A stretch of 64,000 nucleotides of DNA, taken from NCBI GenBank assembly GCA_051867655.1, contig JBJDYV010000089.1, positions 1-64,000 on the forward strand, in the 5' to 3' direction. The notes under the pieces were generated by a model. It worked only from the letters and a program-made list of their open reading frames with translations, was not told the origin of the DNA and made no database searches. Every line of letters begins with the position of its first letter. Within the stretch, counting starts at the first letter, position 1. Positions 1 to 8,425 of the stretch are shown piece by piece. This DNA is from JAJPXI01 sp051867655. GTDB lineage: Bacteria > Bacillota > Clostridia > Oscillospirales > Oscillospiraceae. The translations under genes and the position numbers were made by a program.

Positions 1-90
1 TATTTTCAGAGCGAGGGCATGGTGAAACTGTCCAGAGGAGCGGTGGAAATTACAGACGCAAAAAAGCTGGAACAGCTGCAAGACGCATAA
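1..90 (+). CDS. Crp/Fnr-family transcriptional regulator, C-terminal end (partial)
   Basis: An open frame runs in from the left edge and stops with TAA at 88-90, giving 29 residues. The segment with YFQSEGM, KLSRG and EITDAKKLEQL resembles the last helix and wing of Crp/Fnr winged-helix domains, where a 'xxGLIxLSRGxIxIxDxxxL' pattern closes the protein. Only this end is visible, so effector and subfamily cannot be judged. It is followed by a strong terminator and converges on trxA. In Clostridia such regulators often sit beside redox genes, so a role in redox control is plausible but inferred. Confidence 0.6.
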   Translation, partial: YFQSEGMVKLSRGAVEITDAKKLEQLQDA

Positions 91-105
91 AGTGAAGAAA
101 TAAAA

Positions 106-145
106 GAACATCCTCCTGCTGTCAATGCAGGAGGATGTTCTTTTT
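106..145. terminator. Bidirectional intrinsic terminator
   Basis: A perfect 14-bp stem (GAACATCCTCCTGC, 106-119, with 127-140) and a 7-base loop is followed by TTTTT on the plus strand and preceded by an A-rich run that becomes T-rich on the minus strand. It lies between the convergent Crp/Fnr gene and trxA and can serve both. Confidence 0.9.
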
Positions 146-204
146 GCTTACCGGTCTATCCCGCAGGCGGTGGCTCCGCCTGCCACACTCATGTTCGCTT
201 TTTC

Positions 205-510
205 TCACAGCATGGCCAAAATCTGACTTTTGGGCCTTGCGCCCACCATCTGATTGATGATCTTGCCGTCCTTCATCACCACCAGTGTGGGGATGCTCAT
301 GACGCCGAACTGACCAGCCAGCTCCGGCTGCTCGTCCACATTGATCTTACCGACCTTGAGATCATTCCGTTCAGCCGCGATCTCATCCACAATGGGGCTG
401 ACCATCCGGCAGGGGCCGCACCAATCTGCCCAAAAGTCCAACAGGACGGGCTTGTCGGAATGAAGAACTTCCTCCCGGAAATTATCTTTTGTGATATTGA
501 CAACAGACAT
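205..510 (-). CDS. trxA: Thioredoxin
   Basis: This 101-residue protein is a single thioredoxin fold, the usual length for bacterial TrxA. The redox motif WCGPC is at residues 30-34 and the cis-proline in SIPT is at 74. It reduces protein disulfides in the cytoplasm with electrons from a thioredoxin reductase that is not in this window. The ATG at 510 is preceded by AAGGAGG at good spacing. The gene stands alone, convergent with the Crp/Fnr gene, and its upstream region carries a -10 box with two palindromes, described separately. Nothing is unusual in the protein itself. Confidence 0.97.
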   Translation of the reverse strand: MSVVNITKDNFREEVLHSDKPVLLDFWADWCGPCRMVSPIVDEIAAERNDLKVGKINVDEQPELAGQFGVMSIPTLVVMKDGKIINQMVGARPKSQILAML

Positions 511-548
511 AATTTCGTCCTCCTTGATCGTTTTTGTTCGATGGTTTC

Positions 549-589
549 ATTATAGCCGCCATTGTCAATGGTTTCCGTGATATTGTCAC
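549..589 (-). promoter_or_regulatory. trxA promoter with palindromic regulator site
   Basis: On the minus strand a perfect TATAAT lies at 554-549 with no good -35 hexamer. Instead a palindrome GTGA-N5-TCAC at 577-589 is centred about 41 bases upstream of the predicted start of transcription, the position of class II Crp/Fnr activators. A second palindrome (CCATTG-N-CAATGG) is at 559-571. The spacer is one base shorter than the classical Crp site, so the identity of the regulator is inference. Confidence 0.45.
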
Positions 590-802
590 AAAGTTCCGCT
601 GGCAATTAAGAAATAAAAAGTACTGCTTGTCAACAGGAAAATGGCAAATATCTGCGCTAAATGCAGAAAATTAATAATATGTTCAATTTTGGTTTTGTTT
701 TTGTTCATGTAAAAATACAATAATAGATCTAATTGCTGAAGCAAGCCTGTAAAAAGGGGTAGCCATCAAGCTGCAAAGCACGGCTGGCTGAACTTCAGGG
801 AG

Positions 803-1651
803 GTGGGGAGACTGTTCGGGTATATCATCGCAAATGCAAATGACCTGTCGCCGGATGAAAAAAACCGGTACCAGCAGGTGTACTGCGGTCTATGCCGTGA
901 GCTCGGCCGCCGGCACGGTCAGCTTTCCAGGCTCGGTCTTACTTATGATATGACATTTCTGATCCTGCTGCTCTCCTCCCTCTATGAACCGGAGGAGGAC
1001 CGGGGTGAGATCCACTGCGTCGTCCATCCGGTCGGGAAGCACGCATACAGCCGCAGCCGCTACACCCAGTATGCCGCCGACATGACCATCGCCCTGATCT
1101 CCTATAAGTGTATGGATGACTGGAACGACGAACGCAAGCTGTCCCGGCGCCTGTATGCCGGAGTTCTGAAAAATCCCTATTCGGATGTGAAAGCGCAATG
1201 GCCCAGACAGTGCGGCGCGGTCGAGTCCTGTATGCAGGAATTATCCCAGATCGAGCAGAATGCCGGAGGTCCGGATGAAGCCGCGAACTGCTTTGGAAAG
1301 CTGATGGCCGAGCTGTTTGTCTATTCCGAGGATGTCTGGTCGAAGCCCCTGCGTCAATTTGGAAATTGCCTGGGCCGTTTTATTTACATGATGGATGCCG
1401 TGATCGACTATGAGGAGGATCAAAAACACGGCAGCTACAATCCCATCCTTGCGGCGGGAAAACGGCCGGAGGACATGCAGGATGCCATGACGGTCCAGAT
1501 CGGAATGGCCGCTGAGATTTTTGAGAAGCTGCCGCTGGTTGAGGATGTACATTTGCTCCGAAGTGTGATCTACGCAGGCGTGTGGCAAAAATACCAGGCT
1601 AAAACGAAGGACATACGAAAGGAAGAAGATCATGGTACAGGATCCCTATAA
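803..1651 (+). CDS. DUF5685-like protein of unknown function
   Basis: The protein (about 280 residues) resembles the DUF5685 family: it opens with LFGYI and has a conserved YCGLC motif near residue 28, a possible metal or thiol site. No membrane segment or signal peptide is evident, so it is probably cytoplasmic and helical. The formal start is GTG 803, but that codon lies inside the ribosome site GGGAGG (798-803). A CTG at 812 has ideal 8-base spacing and matches the usual MFGY start of the family, so a rare CUG start is likely. The stop overlaps the J-protein gene by 20 bases, which suggests translational coupling and a shared task with the J-protein and DnaK. Its function is not known. Confidence 0.75.
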   Translation: MGRLFGYIIANANDLSPDEKNRYQQVYCGLCRELGRRHGQLSRLGLTYDMTFLILLLSSLYEPEEDRGEIHCVVHPVGKHAYSRSRYTQYAADMTIALISYKCMDDWNDERKLSRRLYAGVLKNPYSDVKAQWPRQCGAVESCMQELSQIEQNAGGPDEAANCFGKLMAELFVYSEDVWSKPLRQFGNCLGRFIYMMDAVIDYEEDQKHGSYNPILAAGKRPEDMQDAMTVQIGMAAEIFEKLPLVEDVHLLRSVIYAGVWQKYQAKTKDIRKEEDHGTGSL

Positions 1652-2384
1652 AGTGCTCGGCCTCTCGCCAGGCGCTTCCGAGGAGGAAATCAAGAAAGCA
1701 TACCGCAGGAAGTCAAAGGAATATCACCCTGATCTTCATCCGGACGATCCCACCGCCGCGCAAAAGATGGCGGAGGTCAACGAGGCCTATGATATGCTGA
1801 TGAATCCTGAAAAGTACGCCAAGCGGCAGCAGCAGGAGCCTCGGCACAATACCGGATATGGCCAAAGCAGCTCTTCCCAGAGCCAGGGTCATTCCGCGGG
1901 AGGGTACCAGGGTCCGGGCGGATGGTCCAGCGATTTCAGCGGATTTGATTTTGGGGATCTTTTCGGCTTCGGCTTTGAGGAAGCAAGCCAGGTCTCTCCC
2001 CCGCAGGCGCAGGCAGGCGACAGCCCTGAGATCCGGCAGGCGATCGTGGCGATCCAAAACCGGCAGTATTCCGCCGCGATCAACATTTTGAATCGCGTCG
2101 TCAGCTCCGGGCGCAATGCCCGTTGGTATTATCTCAGCGCATGGGCAAACAACGGGGCCGGAAACACGGTCCTGGCGCTGGAACAGATCCGGAGAGCGGT
2201 TCAGATGGAACCAAACAACCGTGATTACCAGCGCCTGCTGCAGCGTTTCCAGCAGACCGGACAGACCTACCAGCAGGGGAGCCAGGGCTTTCACATGGAC
2301 CCTTCGGCCATGGGCAAGTGCTGTATGGGGCTCTGTGTGGCCAATCTACTGTGCCGGTGCTGTGCCGGCGGAATGTATTTTTGA
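1632..2384 (+). CDS. J-domain co-chaperone with cysteine-rich tail
   Basis: Residues 1-65 form a J domain with HPD at 32-34, the element that stimulates Hsp70 ATPase. A Gln/Ser/Gly-rich linker (about 70-125) follows, then a helical TPR-like segment (about 130-210), and finally a tail with six cysteines (CCMGLC, LCRCC) and hydrophobic residues. There is no DnaJ zinc finger or substrate-binding domain, so this is a class C J-protein. The tail recalls cysteine-string proteins; here it could bind metal, carry thiol chemistry or contact the membrane, none of which is shown. It sits between the DUF5685-like gene and dnaK, its obvious partner. Confidence 0.85.
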   Translation: MVQDPYKVLGLSPGASEEEIKKAYRRKSKEYHPDLHPDDPTAAQKMAEVNEAYDMLMNPEKYAKRQQQEPRHNTGYGQSSSSQSQGHSAGGYQGPGGWSSDFSGFDFGDLFGFGFEEASQVSPPQAQAGDSPEIRQAIVAIQNRQYSAAINILNRVVSSGRNARWYYLSAWANNGAGNTVLALEQIRRAVQMEPNNRDYQRLLQRFQQTGQTYQQGSQGFHMDPSAMGKCCMGLCVANLLCRCCAGGMYF

Positions 2385-2398
2385 AAGAAGGAACATCT

Positions 2399-4189
2399 AT
2401 GAGCAAAGCGATCGGGATCGATTTAGGTACGACTAACAGCTGCGTATCCGTTGTAGAGGGCGGAAATCTTGTCATTATCCCCACTGCGGAAGGAGACCGT
2501 ACAACGCCCAGCGTCGTCGCCTTCACGGCCGCGGGGGAGCGGCTTGTGGGAAGCAGCGCCCGCAGGCAGGCTGCGGTCAACGCCTCCAGGACCATCAGCT
2601 CCGTCAAGCGCCACATGGGCACAGACTGGCATATCAACATTGATGGAAAGGCCTACAATCCCCAGGAGATCAGCGCGATGATCCTGCGGAAGCTGAAAAA
2701 GGACGCGGAGGCCTATCTGGGCGAGCCGGTGCAGGACGCCGTGATCACCGTTCCCGCGTATTTCAACGATATTCAGCGCCAGGCCACAAAAGACGCGGGA
2801 CGGATCGCGGGGCTGAATGTGCTGCGCATCATCAACGAGCCGACCAGCGCGGCGCTGGCCTATGGTCTGAATAACGGCGCGGCGCAAAAAATCATGGTTT
2901 TCGATCTGGGCGGCGGGACCTTCGATGTGTCGATCATTGAGATCGGCGACAATGTGATCGAAGTGCTGGCAACGGCCGGCGACAACCACCTGGGCGGCGA
3001 CGACTTTGACGAGCGGATCGTCCAGTGGATCGTTCAGGAATACCGCCAGCGTCATTCAGGCGACATTACCCGTGATCCCAGCGCCATGCAGCGCATTCGG
3101 GAAGCCGCCGAGCAGGCAAAAAAAGAGCTCTCCGGCACGGAAACCACAATGATCAACCTCCCCTATCTGACGCAGTCCTCCAAGGGGCCGGTCCATCTGG
3201 AGCTCTCCTTAAGCCGCGCAAAATTCAATGAGATGACCCGGGACCTGGTGGAGCGAACCGCCGGACCGGTGCAAAACGCTCTCAACGACGCGGGAATCGC
3301 CGCCTCGGAGCTGGGCAAGGTGCTGCTGGTCGGCGGCTCCACCCGGATCCCCGCCGTTCAGGAGAAGGTTCAGTCCATGACGGGCATCCTCCCCTCCAAA
3401 AACATCAACCCGGACGAGTGTGTGGCCGAAGGCGCCGCCCTTCAGGCGGACACGCTGTCTGGCGGCACGATCGCTCTGGCCGGGACCGGAACCGGGATCC
3501 TGCTTTTGGATGTGACACCGCTCAGTCTGTCCATTGAGACCGTAGGCGGCGTCGCCACCCGTCTCGTGGAGAGAAACACCACCCTTCCCACGCACTATTC
3601 GCAGGTGTTTTCCACCGCGGCTCCATACCAAACCAGCGTTGAGATCCATGTCCTTCAGGGGGAGCGCCCCATGGCGGCGGACAACAAAACGATCGGAAAG
3701 TTCAAGCTGAAGGGGATCAAGCGGGCGCCCGCAGGCGTCCCGCAGATCGAAGTCACCTTCGATATCGATACCAACGGCATCCTGAAGGTTTCCGCAAAGG
3801 ATCTGGACACCGGCAAGGAGCAGTCCATTACCATTACCGCAAACGATAAAATGTCCGACGAGGAGATCGAGCAGGCGATCCGGGACGCGGAGCAATACGC
3901 CTCTCAGGATCAGACCCGCCGGGAGGCGCTGGATGTCAGCGGCCAGGCGCAGAGGCTCCTGAATCAGACCGAAGAGGCCCTGAGAAAGGGCGGAAAGCAA
4001 ATCGACAAGGAAGAGAAGAAGCGTGTGAAGGCCGACTGCAACGAGCTTGCCAAGTCGCTGTCCAAGCAGCCTGCAAAAATGACGGAAGAAGACGTGCGGA
4101 ATCTCAAGGAAGTCATGTCCAGGGTGGAGCAATCCGGAGCCTCTATCCGCCAGAGATTTGGAAATTCCGGTGCAGAGAGCGCAAGCTGA
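2399..4189 (+). CDS. dnaK: Hsp70-family chaperone DnaK (not in the grpE-dnaK-dnaJ context)
   Basis: The 596-residue protein has the full Hsp70 layout: phosphate loop GIDLGTTNS at the N-terminus, the FDLGGGTFD signature near 180, a linker with LLLDVTPLSLSIETVGG, and a substrate-binding domain with a helical lid. The C-terminus is short and lacks the acidic EEVD-like tail common in housekeeping DnaK. The start is ATG 2399 after GAAAGAAGGA; an upstream extension of the frame lies inside the J-protein gene. Neither hrcA nor grpE is nearby, so this is probably a dedicated second DnaK working with the adjacent J-protein rather than the heat-shock copy. Confidence 0.93.
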   Translation: MSKAIGIDLGTTNSCVSVVEGGNLVIIPTAEGDRTTPSVVAFTAAGERLVGSSARRQAAVNASRTISSVKRHMGTDWHINIDGKAYNPQEISAMILRKLKKDAEAYLGEPVQDAVITVPAYFNDIQRQATKDAGRIAGLNVLRIINEPTSAALAYGLNNGAAQKIMVFDLGGGTFDVSIIEIGDNVIEVLATAGDNHLGGDDFDERIVQWIVQEYRQRHSGDITRDPSAMQRIREAAEQAKKELSGTETTMINLPYLTQSSKGPVHLELSLSRAKFNEMTRDLVERTAGPVQNALNDAGIAASELGKVLLVGGSTRIPAVQEKVQSMTGILPSKNINPDECVAEGAALQADTLSGGTIALAGTGTGILLLDVTPLSLSIETVGGVATRLVERNTTLPTHYSQVFSTAAPYQTSVEIHVLQGERPMAADNKTIGKFKLKGIKRAPAGVPQIEVTFDIDTNGILKVSAKDLDTGKEQSITITANDKMSDEEIEQAIRDAEQYASQDQTRREALDVSGQAQRLLNQTEEALRKGGKQIDKEEKKRVKADCNELAKSLSKQPAKMTEEDVRNLKEVMSRVEQSGASIRQRFGNSGAESAS

Positions 4190-4219
4190 AAAGGATGTAA
4201 TAACAGGCAGTCTGTAAAA

Positions 4220-4264
4220 GCAGGCTTGCGGCGCTGGAATCCAGCACCGCAAGCCCGCTTTTTC
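4220..4264 (+). terminator. Intrinsic terminator after dnaK
   Basis: A long stem (4220-4237 with 4241-4258, one mismatch, loop AAT) is followed by TTTTTC. It separates the chaperone trio from the downstream amidohydrolase-like gene. Confidence 0.88.
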
Positions 4265-4302
4265 TTCAGGCGGTAACAAATCAAAGGAGGGAAAAACAGT
4301 TT

Positions 4303-4319
4303 TGTAACCTGACGTTACA
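4303..4319. promoter_or_regulatory. Inverted repeat upstream of the amidohydrolase-like gene
   Basis: TGTAAC-CTGAC-GTTACA is a 17-base inverted repeat with perfect 6-base arms, flanked by T and A runs. It is MerR-operator-like in shape, but I cannot place a convincing -10 box at the matching distance. A possible regulator site only. Confidence 0.35.
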
Positions 4320-4399
4320 GACAAAAACGCTCCTTGCAACTAGAATACAATCAGTCCGATATTTTGCCAACTGCATATTTTGTACAAGGGGGAACAATT

Positions 4400-5446
4400 A
4401 TGATCATCGACATCAACATGGATAATCTTCCCGTCGATCTTTTCAATGACGAAGAGATGCTCAACGGCTTTCTGAGCACCGCCCCCCGCGGGTTCGGCGA
4501 GATCGCCACTCTGACCACCACCGCGGACGGAAAGCGTCAGATCGTTCTGGAAAAGCCCAAGGGCTACCCCAACCTGAACTACATCGAGGGCGAGTACACA
4601 CTGGAGGCCAAGCTGGAGGCGATGGACGACAGCGGCGTGGATATCGCCATGCTGCGCGTTCCCGTCTGGCAGGAGTGGCTGCGTCTGGACACCTGCAAAA
4701 AGATCAACGATCAGACAGCCGCGATGTGTAAGCGTTCCAACGGCCGCCTGTACGCTTTCGCCTGTGTGCCCCCCTGGGGTGGGAAGGAAAACCTCTATGA
4801 GATGGAGCGCTGCGTCAAGGAGCTGGGCTGCGTGGCCGTGCAGGTGGCCTGCCACTACGGCGAGCTGTACCTGGACGACGAGGTGTTCCGCCCCCATCTG
4901 AAGGCCGTGGAGAAGCTGGGCGTTCCCCTGGTGGTCCACCACACTCCCATGCCCGTACACTGGCAGTCCATCTATGAGTGGACCAACATGCGCCGCGAGA
5001 TGGGCCGCATCATGGATCAGGCGACCGCCGTAGGCCGCGCTGTGTTCAGCGGCATGTTTGACGACCTGCCCGAGCTGAAGTGCATCTACACCCAGTTTGG
5101 CGGCGCGTGGTTCGCGGTCAACGACGTCATGCTCCCCACGCAGGGCGGGAAGAAGAAAAAGGACTCCTGCGTGTTGGACGTCAGCGGCAATGACCGCTAC
5201 CGCAATTACCTGAAAAACAACATCTACTTTGAGGCCACCCACGCGTCCACCTGGGGCAAGGAGCAGATGGAGTGCGCCGTCAAGACCTGCGGCGCCGACC
5301 ACATTCTGTTCGGCTCTGCCTTCCCTATCTTCTACAACTGGATGGCCGACGGCGTGGAGTTTGTCCGCAATCTGGACCTGCCCCAGCAGGACCGTGACCT
5401 GATCCTGGGCGGAAACGCCGCCCGCCTGTTCAAGCTGAATGTCTGA
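4400..5446 (+). CDS. Amidohydrolase-fold (TIM-barrel) protein lacking most metal ligands
   Basis: The 348-residue protein aligns by eye with the amidohydrolase-2 / ACMSD-like family: an N-terminal IIDI strand, VVHHTP near 178, a late ILFGS strand and the closing NAARLF. Members normally carry D-x-H-x-H at strand 1, a histidine on a later strand (AHxGG) and Asp in FGSDYP. Here these are IDINMD (Asn6, Asp8), TQFGG (Gln232) and FGSAFP (Ala307); only the histidine pair 180-181 remains. The enzyme is therefore either metal-independent or a non-catalytic relative. The start is ATG 4400 after AAGGGGGA. It lies between dnaK and the VWA gene, 41 bases before the latter. Confidence 0.8.
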   Translation: MIIDINMDNLPVDLFNDEEMLNGFLSTAPRGFGEIATLTTTADGKRQIVLEKPKGYPNLNYIEGEYTLEAKLEAMDDSGVDIAMLRVPVWQEWLRLDTCKKINDQTAAMCKRSNGRLYAFACVPPWGGKENLYEMERCVKELGCVAVQVACHYGELYLDDEVFRPHLKAVEKLGVPLVVHHTPMPVHWQSIYEWTNMRREMGRIMDQATAVGRAVFSGMFDDLPELKCIYTQFGGAWFAVNDVMLPTQGGKKKKDSCVLDVSGNDRYRNYLKNNIYFEATHASTWGKEQMECAVKTCGADHILFGSAFPIFYNWMADGVEFVRNLDLPQQDRDLILGGNAARLFKLNV

Positions 5447-5487
5447 TCTCCATTCTCCCGTACAACAAAATGAGAAGGACAGCATGA

Positions 5488-6816
5488 ATGATGAATCAGG
5501 ATAAAACCACGAACAGAGCGGACGCGCTGGCCCGGGAAGTGCTGACTCTCTCCCGCAACACGCTTCTGGTCAATCTGCGTTTTCTGGACGCCGCGCTCAG
5601 CCAGTTTTCCCCGGAAAACCGGCCGGGGAGCACGCTGGCCACGGACGGGCAGGCGCTGTATTACGACCCCATCCATGTGCTGCGCTCCTATCGGGCGGAG
5701 CACGCAATGCCCGCGCGGGATTACCTGCACCTGATCCTGCACTGCATTTTCCGGCATATGTTCCTCCGCAAGAGCGTGGAGCCCGCCTTGTGGGATCTCG
5801 CCTGCGACATCGCGGTGGAGCACGCGATCTCAGAGCTGGCCCTGACGGCCGTCGCTGTTGAGCGGGAGCAGAAGCAGCAGGAGTTCTGCGCCAAACTGCA
5901 AAAGGAAATCGGGATGCTGACGGCGGAGAAGATCTACCGCAATTTGCAGGGCAGGCAGCTCCCGTCGGCGGAGCTGGAGGAGCTGCAGGCAGTCTTCCGC
6001 GCGGACGACCACCGGCTCTGGTATGCAGACGGGGAGCAGGAGCCCCGCAGGCAGCCGCCGGAGGCGACGGAGGCGGTCTGGAGGGACATCTCGGAGCGGA
6101 TGCAGGTCGATATGGAGACCTTTGCCCGGCGGCAGGGCGACAAGGCAGAGGCCATGATGCAGAATCTCCGGGAGGTCAACCGGGAGACCTACGATTACGC
6201 CGGGTTCCTGCAGAAGTTTGCCGCCCGGGGCGAGGCCATGAAGACCAATCCGGATGAATTCGACTATATCTTCTATACCTACGGAATGCAGCTTTACGAG
6301 AAAATGCCCCTGATCGAGCCGCTGGAATACAAAGAGGTGAAGCGCCTGCGGGAGTTCGTCCTGGCCGTTGACCTCTCCGGTCTCATCTCCGTTGAGCAGG
6401 CGCGGCAGTTCCTGCGCAAAACCTATGAGGTGTTCCAATCCACGCAGAGTATCTCTTCAACGGTCCACCTCCACATTCTGACCTGCGGCGGGGCCGTGCC
6501 GGAGCATGTGAAGATCACCGGTCCGGAGGAATTTGACGCGTACCTGGACAGCCTGAAGCTCCGGAAGCCGGGCGATACGGATTTCCGTCCCGCGTTCCAG
6601 TTCGTGGACGAAATGGTGCGCACGCGGACCCTCCGCAATCTGAAGGGCCTGATCTACTTTACCGACAGCACCGGCGTATTTCCCGCAAAGAAGCCGAACT
6701 TTGACGCGGTCTTTGTGTTTGTGAATGAAAACTACAGCAAGCCCGACGTGCCCCCCTGGGCGATCCGTCTGGTCCTGCAAAAGGATGAGTTGAATGAGCA
6801 TGAATCTGAAACATGA
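5488..6816 (+). CDS. VWA-like protein with N-terminal metallopeptidase-like domain (DUF2201 type)
   Basis: The first ~200 residues are helical with HLILHCIFRH (His81, His85, His90), the H-x3-H-x4-H pattern seen in the putative metallopeptidase domain that precedes VWA-like domains in DUF2201-type proteins. The C-terminal half resembles a VWA fold: FVLAVDLSGLIS at 290-301 stands for the MIDAS loop, but the second serine of D-x-S-x-S is Leu299, and a YFTDSTG segment supplies a later Asp. Such proteins pair with MoxR ATPases in complex assembly or metal insertion. The MoxR gene here is two genes downstream. The start ATG 5488 has AGAAGGA eight bases upstream. The end overlaps the LRR gene by 23 bases. 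Confidence 0.8.
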   Translation: MMNQDKTTNRADALAREVLTLSRNTLLVNLRFLDAALSQFSPENRPGSTLATDGQALYYDPIHVLRSYRAEHAMPARDYLHLILHCIFRHMFLRKSVEPALWDLACDIAVEHAISELALTAVAVEREQKQQEFCAKLQKEIGMLTAEKIYRNLQGRQLPSAELEELQAVFRADDHRLWYADGEQEPRRQPPEATEAVWRDISERMQVDMETFARRQGDKAEAMMQNLREVNRETYDYAGFLQKFAARGEAMKTNPDEFDYIFYTYGMQLYEKMPLIEPLEYKEVKRLREFVLAVDLSGLISVEQARQFLRKTYEVFQSTQSISSTVHLHILTCGGAVPEHVKITGPEEFDAYLDSLKLRKPGDTDFRPAFQFVDEMVRTRTLRNLKGLIYFTDSTGVFPAKKPNFDAVFVFVNENYSKPDVPPWAIRLVLQKDELNEHESET

Positions 6817-8407
6817 TTTTTTGATTGAGAACGGCGTTTTGAAAAAGTATCAAGGCTGCGGCGGCTGCGTGGTGATCCCGGAGGGGGTGACCTCCATCGG
6901 GGAGCGGGCCTTTGAACAGTGCGGCGTTCTGACCGGCGTGACGCTGCCGGAGGGGCTGACCGCTGTGGGCGAGCGCGCCTTCTTTTGCTGCCGGGATCTG
7001 GCGCAGCTCACGCTGCCGGAGGGTCTTGCAGAGATCGGCCCGGAGGCGTTCTCCGGCTGCCGCGCTCTGACGAAGCTGACGCTGCCCAAGAGCCTGAAAC
7101 ACATCGGCGCAAGCGCGTTCTCCGGCTGCCAGAGCCTGACCGGCGTTGCACTGCCGGAGGGCCTGACCGACATCGAGGAAAACTCCTTCTCCGGCTGCCG
7201 GAGCCTGGCGGAAGTCACGCTGCCGGAGGGTATGACGTACATCGGCCGGAGCGCGTTTTCCGGCTGCTGGAAGCTGACGAAGCTGACGCTGCCGGAAAGC
7301 CTGGCCCGGATCGGAGAATTCGCGTTCCACGACTGTGGACTGACGGACCTGCCGGAAGCGCCGGGCCTGACCCATCTGGAGCGCAGTGCGTTTTCCAAAT
7401 GTCAGGCGCTGACGCGCATCACACTGCCGGAAACGCTGGAAGGTCTGGAGCGCGGGGCGTTCTTCGGCTGCGCGAATCTGACAGACGTGAACCTTCCCAA
7501 GGAACTGACCACCGTCAACAAGAGCGCGTTCCTCGAATGCGACCGTCTGGTCCGGATCCACGCGGCTCCGGAAAATCAGCACTATCGTGACATCGACGGG
7601 ATGCTGTACAGCAAGGATGCGGCCCGGCTGCTCATCTGCCCGAACGGCCTGTCTGAAGTCACGGTTCCGGAGGGCGTCACGGAGATCGGAGCGGACGCTT
7701 TCGCGGACGGGTATCCGCTGGAGCAGGTCACGCTGCCGGAAAGCCTGCGGTACATCGGCGAGAGGGCGTTCAGCCGCTGCACCAAATTGACGGAAATCAC
7801 CCTGCCATCGGGCCTCACCGGCCTGGGCGAATGCGTTTTCGAGGGCTGCAGGGGGCTGACAAACCTCGTCATTCCGGACGGCGTGAAAACCATCTGCGCA
7901 GGCGCGTTCCACAAATGCGGCGCGCTGCAGTGGATCAAGCTCCCGCGGGATCTTCCCTTCGATCTGCACTGGTTCGTCAACCCCCATGACCCGGAGTGCC
8001 GGAGCGCGGACCACACGACCGTCCCCTTCGTCACCACAAGAGAGATCTCGGACATCTGCTCCAATCTGGGAAAACGCTACGCCGCGCTGGGCTTTATCCT
8101 GGCCGACATTGCCGGCATGAAGCCCGAAGCGGAGATCGCGGACGGGTACATGGAATTCATCCGGCAGAACCTTGAGCTGTTCCACGAGGAGATGCTGACC
8201 GATCTGGAGATCCTCCAGTGGATGTTCGATCACCAGATGATCGAGCGCAAGGACATCGAAGGACTCCTGGAAAAAGCGGCAGCCGGCGCCCACACCGCCG
8301 CCTCCGCCGCCTTGCTGGACTATCAGAACCGGATCTTCCTGCCCAAGGACCAGGACGAATTGATGGACCTGCGGTTTGAGCAGTTTGAAGACGCGCTGTC
8401 GCTATAA
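6794..8407 (+). CDS. Cytoplasmic leucine-rich-repeat (BspA/LRR_5-type) protein
   Basis: Residues about 20-390 are tandem ~23-residue repeats of the form 'LPEGLTxIGExAFxGCxxLTxV', the LRR_5 pattern of BspA-like proteins. The last ~130 residues are a helical, acidic domain of unknown type. There is no signal peptide, anchor or LPXTG, unlike surface BspA proteins, so this is an intracellular scaffold. It overlaps the VWA gene and ends 18 bases before the MoxR-type gene. That placement suggests a specificity or adaptor subunit of the MoxR-VWA pair, which is inference. Repeated DNA inside the gene makes it prone to repeat-number change. Confidence 0.85.
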   Translation: MSMNLKHDFLIENGVLKKYQGCGGCVVIPEGVTSIGERAFEQCGVLTGVTLPEGLTAVGERAFFCCRDLAQLTLPEGLAEIGPEAFSGCRALTKLTLPKSLKHIGASAFSGCQSLTGVALPEGLTDIEENSFSGCRSLAEVTLPEGMTYIGRSAFSGCWKLTKLTLPESLARIGEFAFHDCGLTDLPEAPGLTHLERSAFSKCQALTRITLPETLEGLERGAFFGCANLTDVNLPKELTTVNKSAFLECDRLVRIHAAPENQHYRDIDGMLYSKDAARLLICPNGLSEVTVPEGVTEIGADAFADGYPLEQVTLPESLRYIGERAFSRCTKLTEITLPSGLTGLGECVFEGCRGLTNLVIPDGVKTICAGAFHKCGALQWIKLPRDLPFDLHWFVNPHDPECRSADHTTVPFVTTREISDICSNLGKRYAALGFILADIAGMKPEAEIADGYMEFIRQNLELFHEEMLTDLEILQWMFDHQMIERKDIEGLLEKAAAGAHTAASAALLDYQNRIFLPKDQDELMDLRFEQFEDALSL

Positions 8408-8425
8408 GAAACGGAGGAAAGCAGG

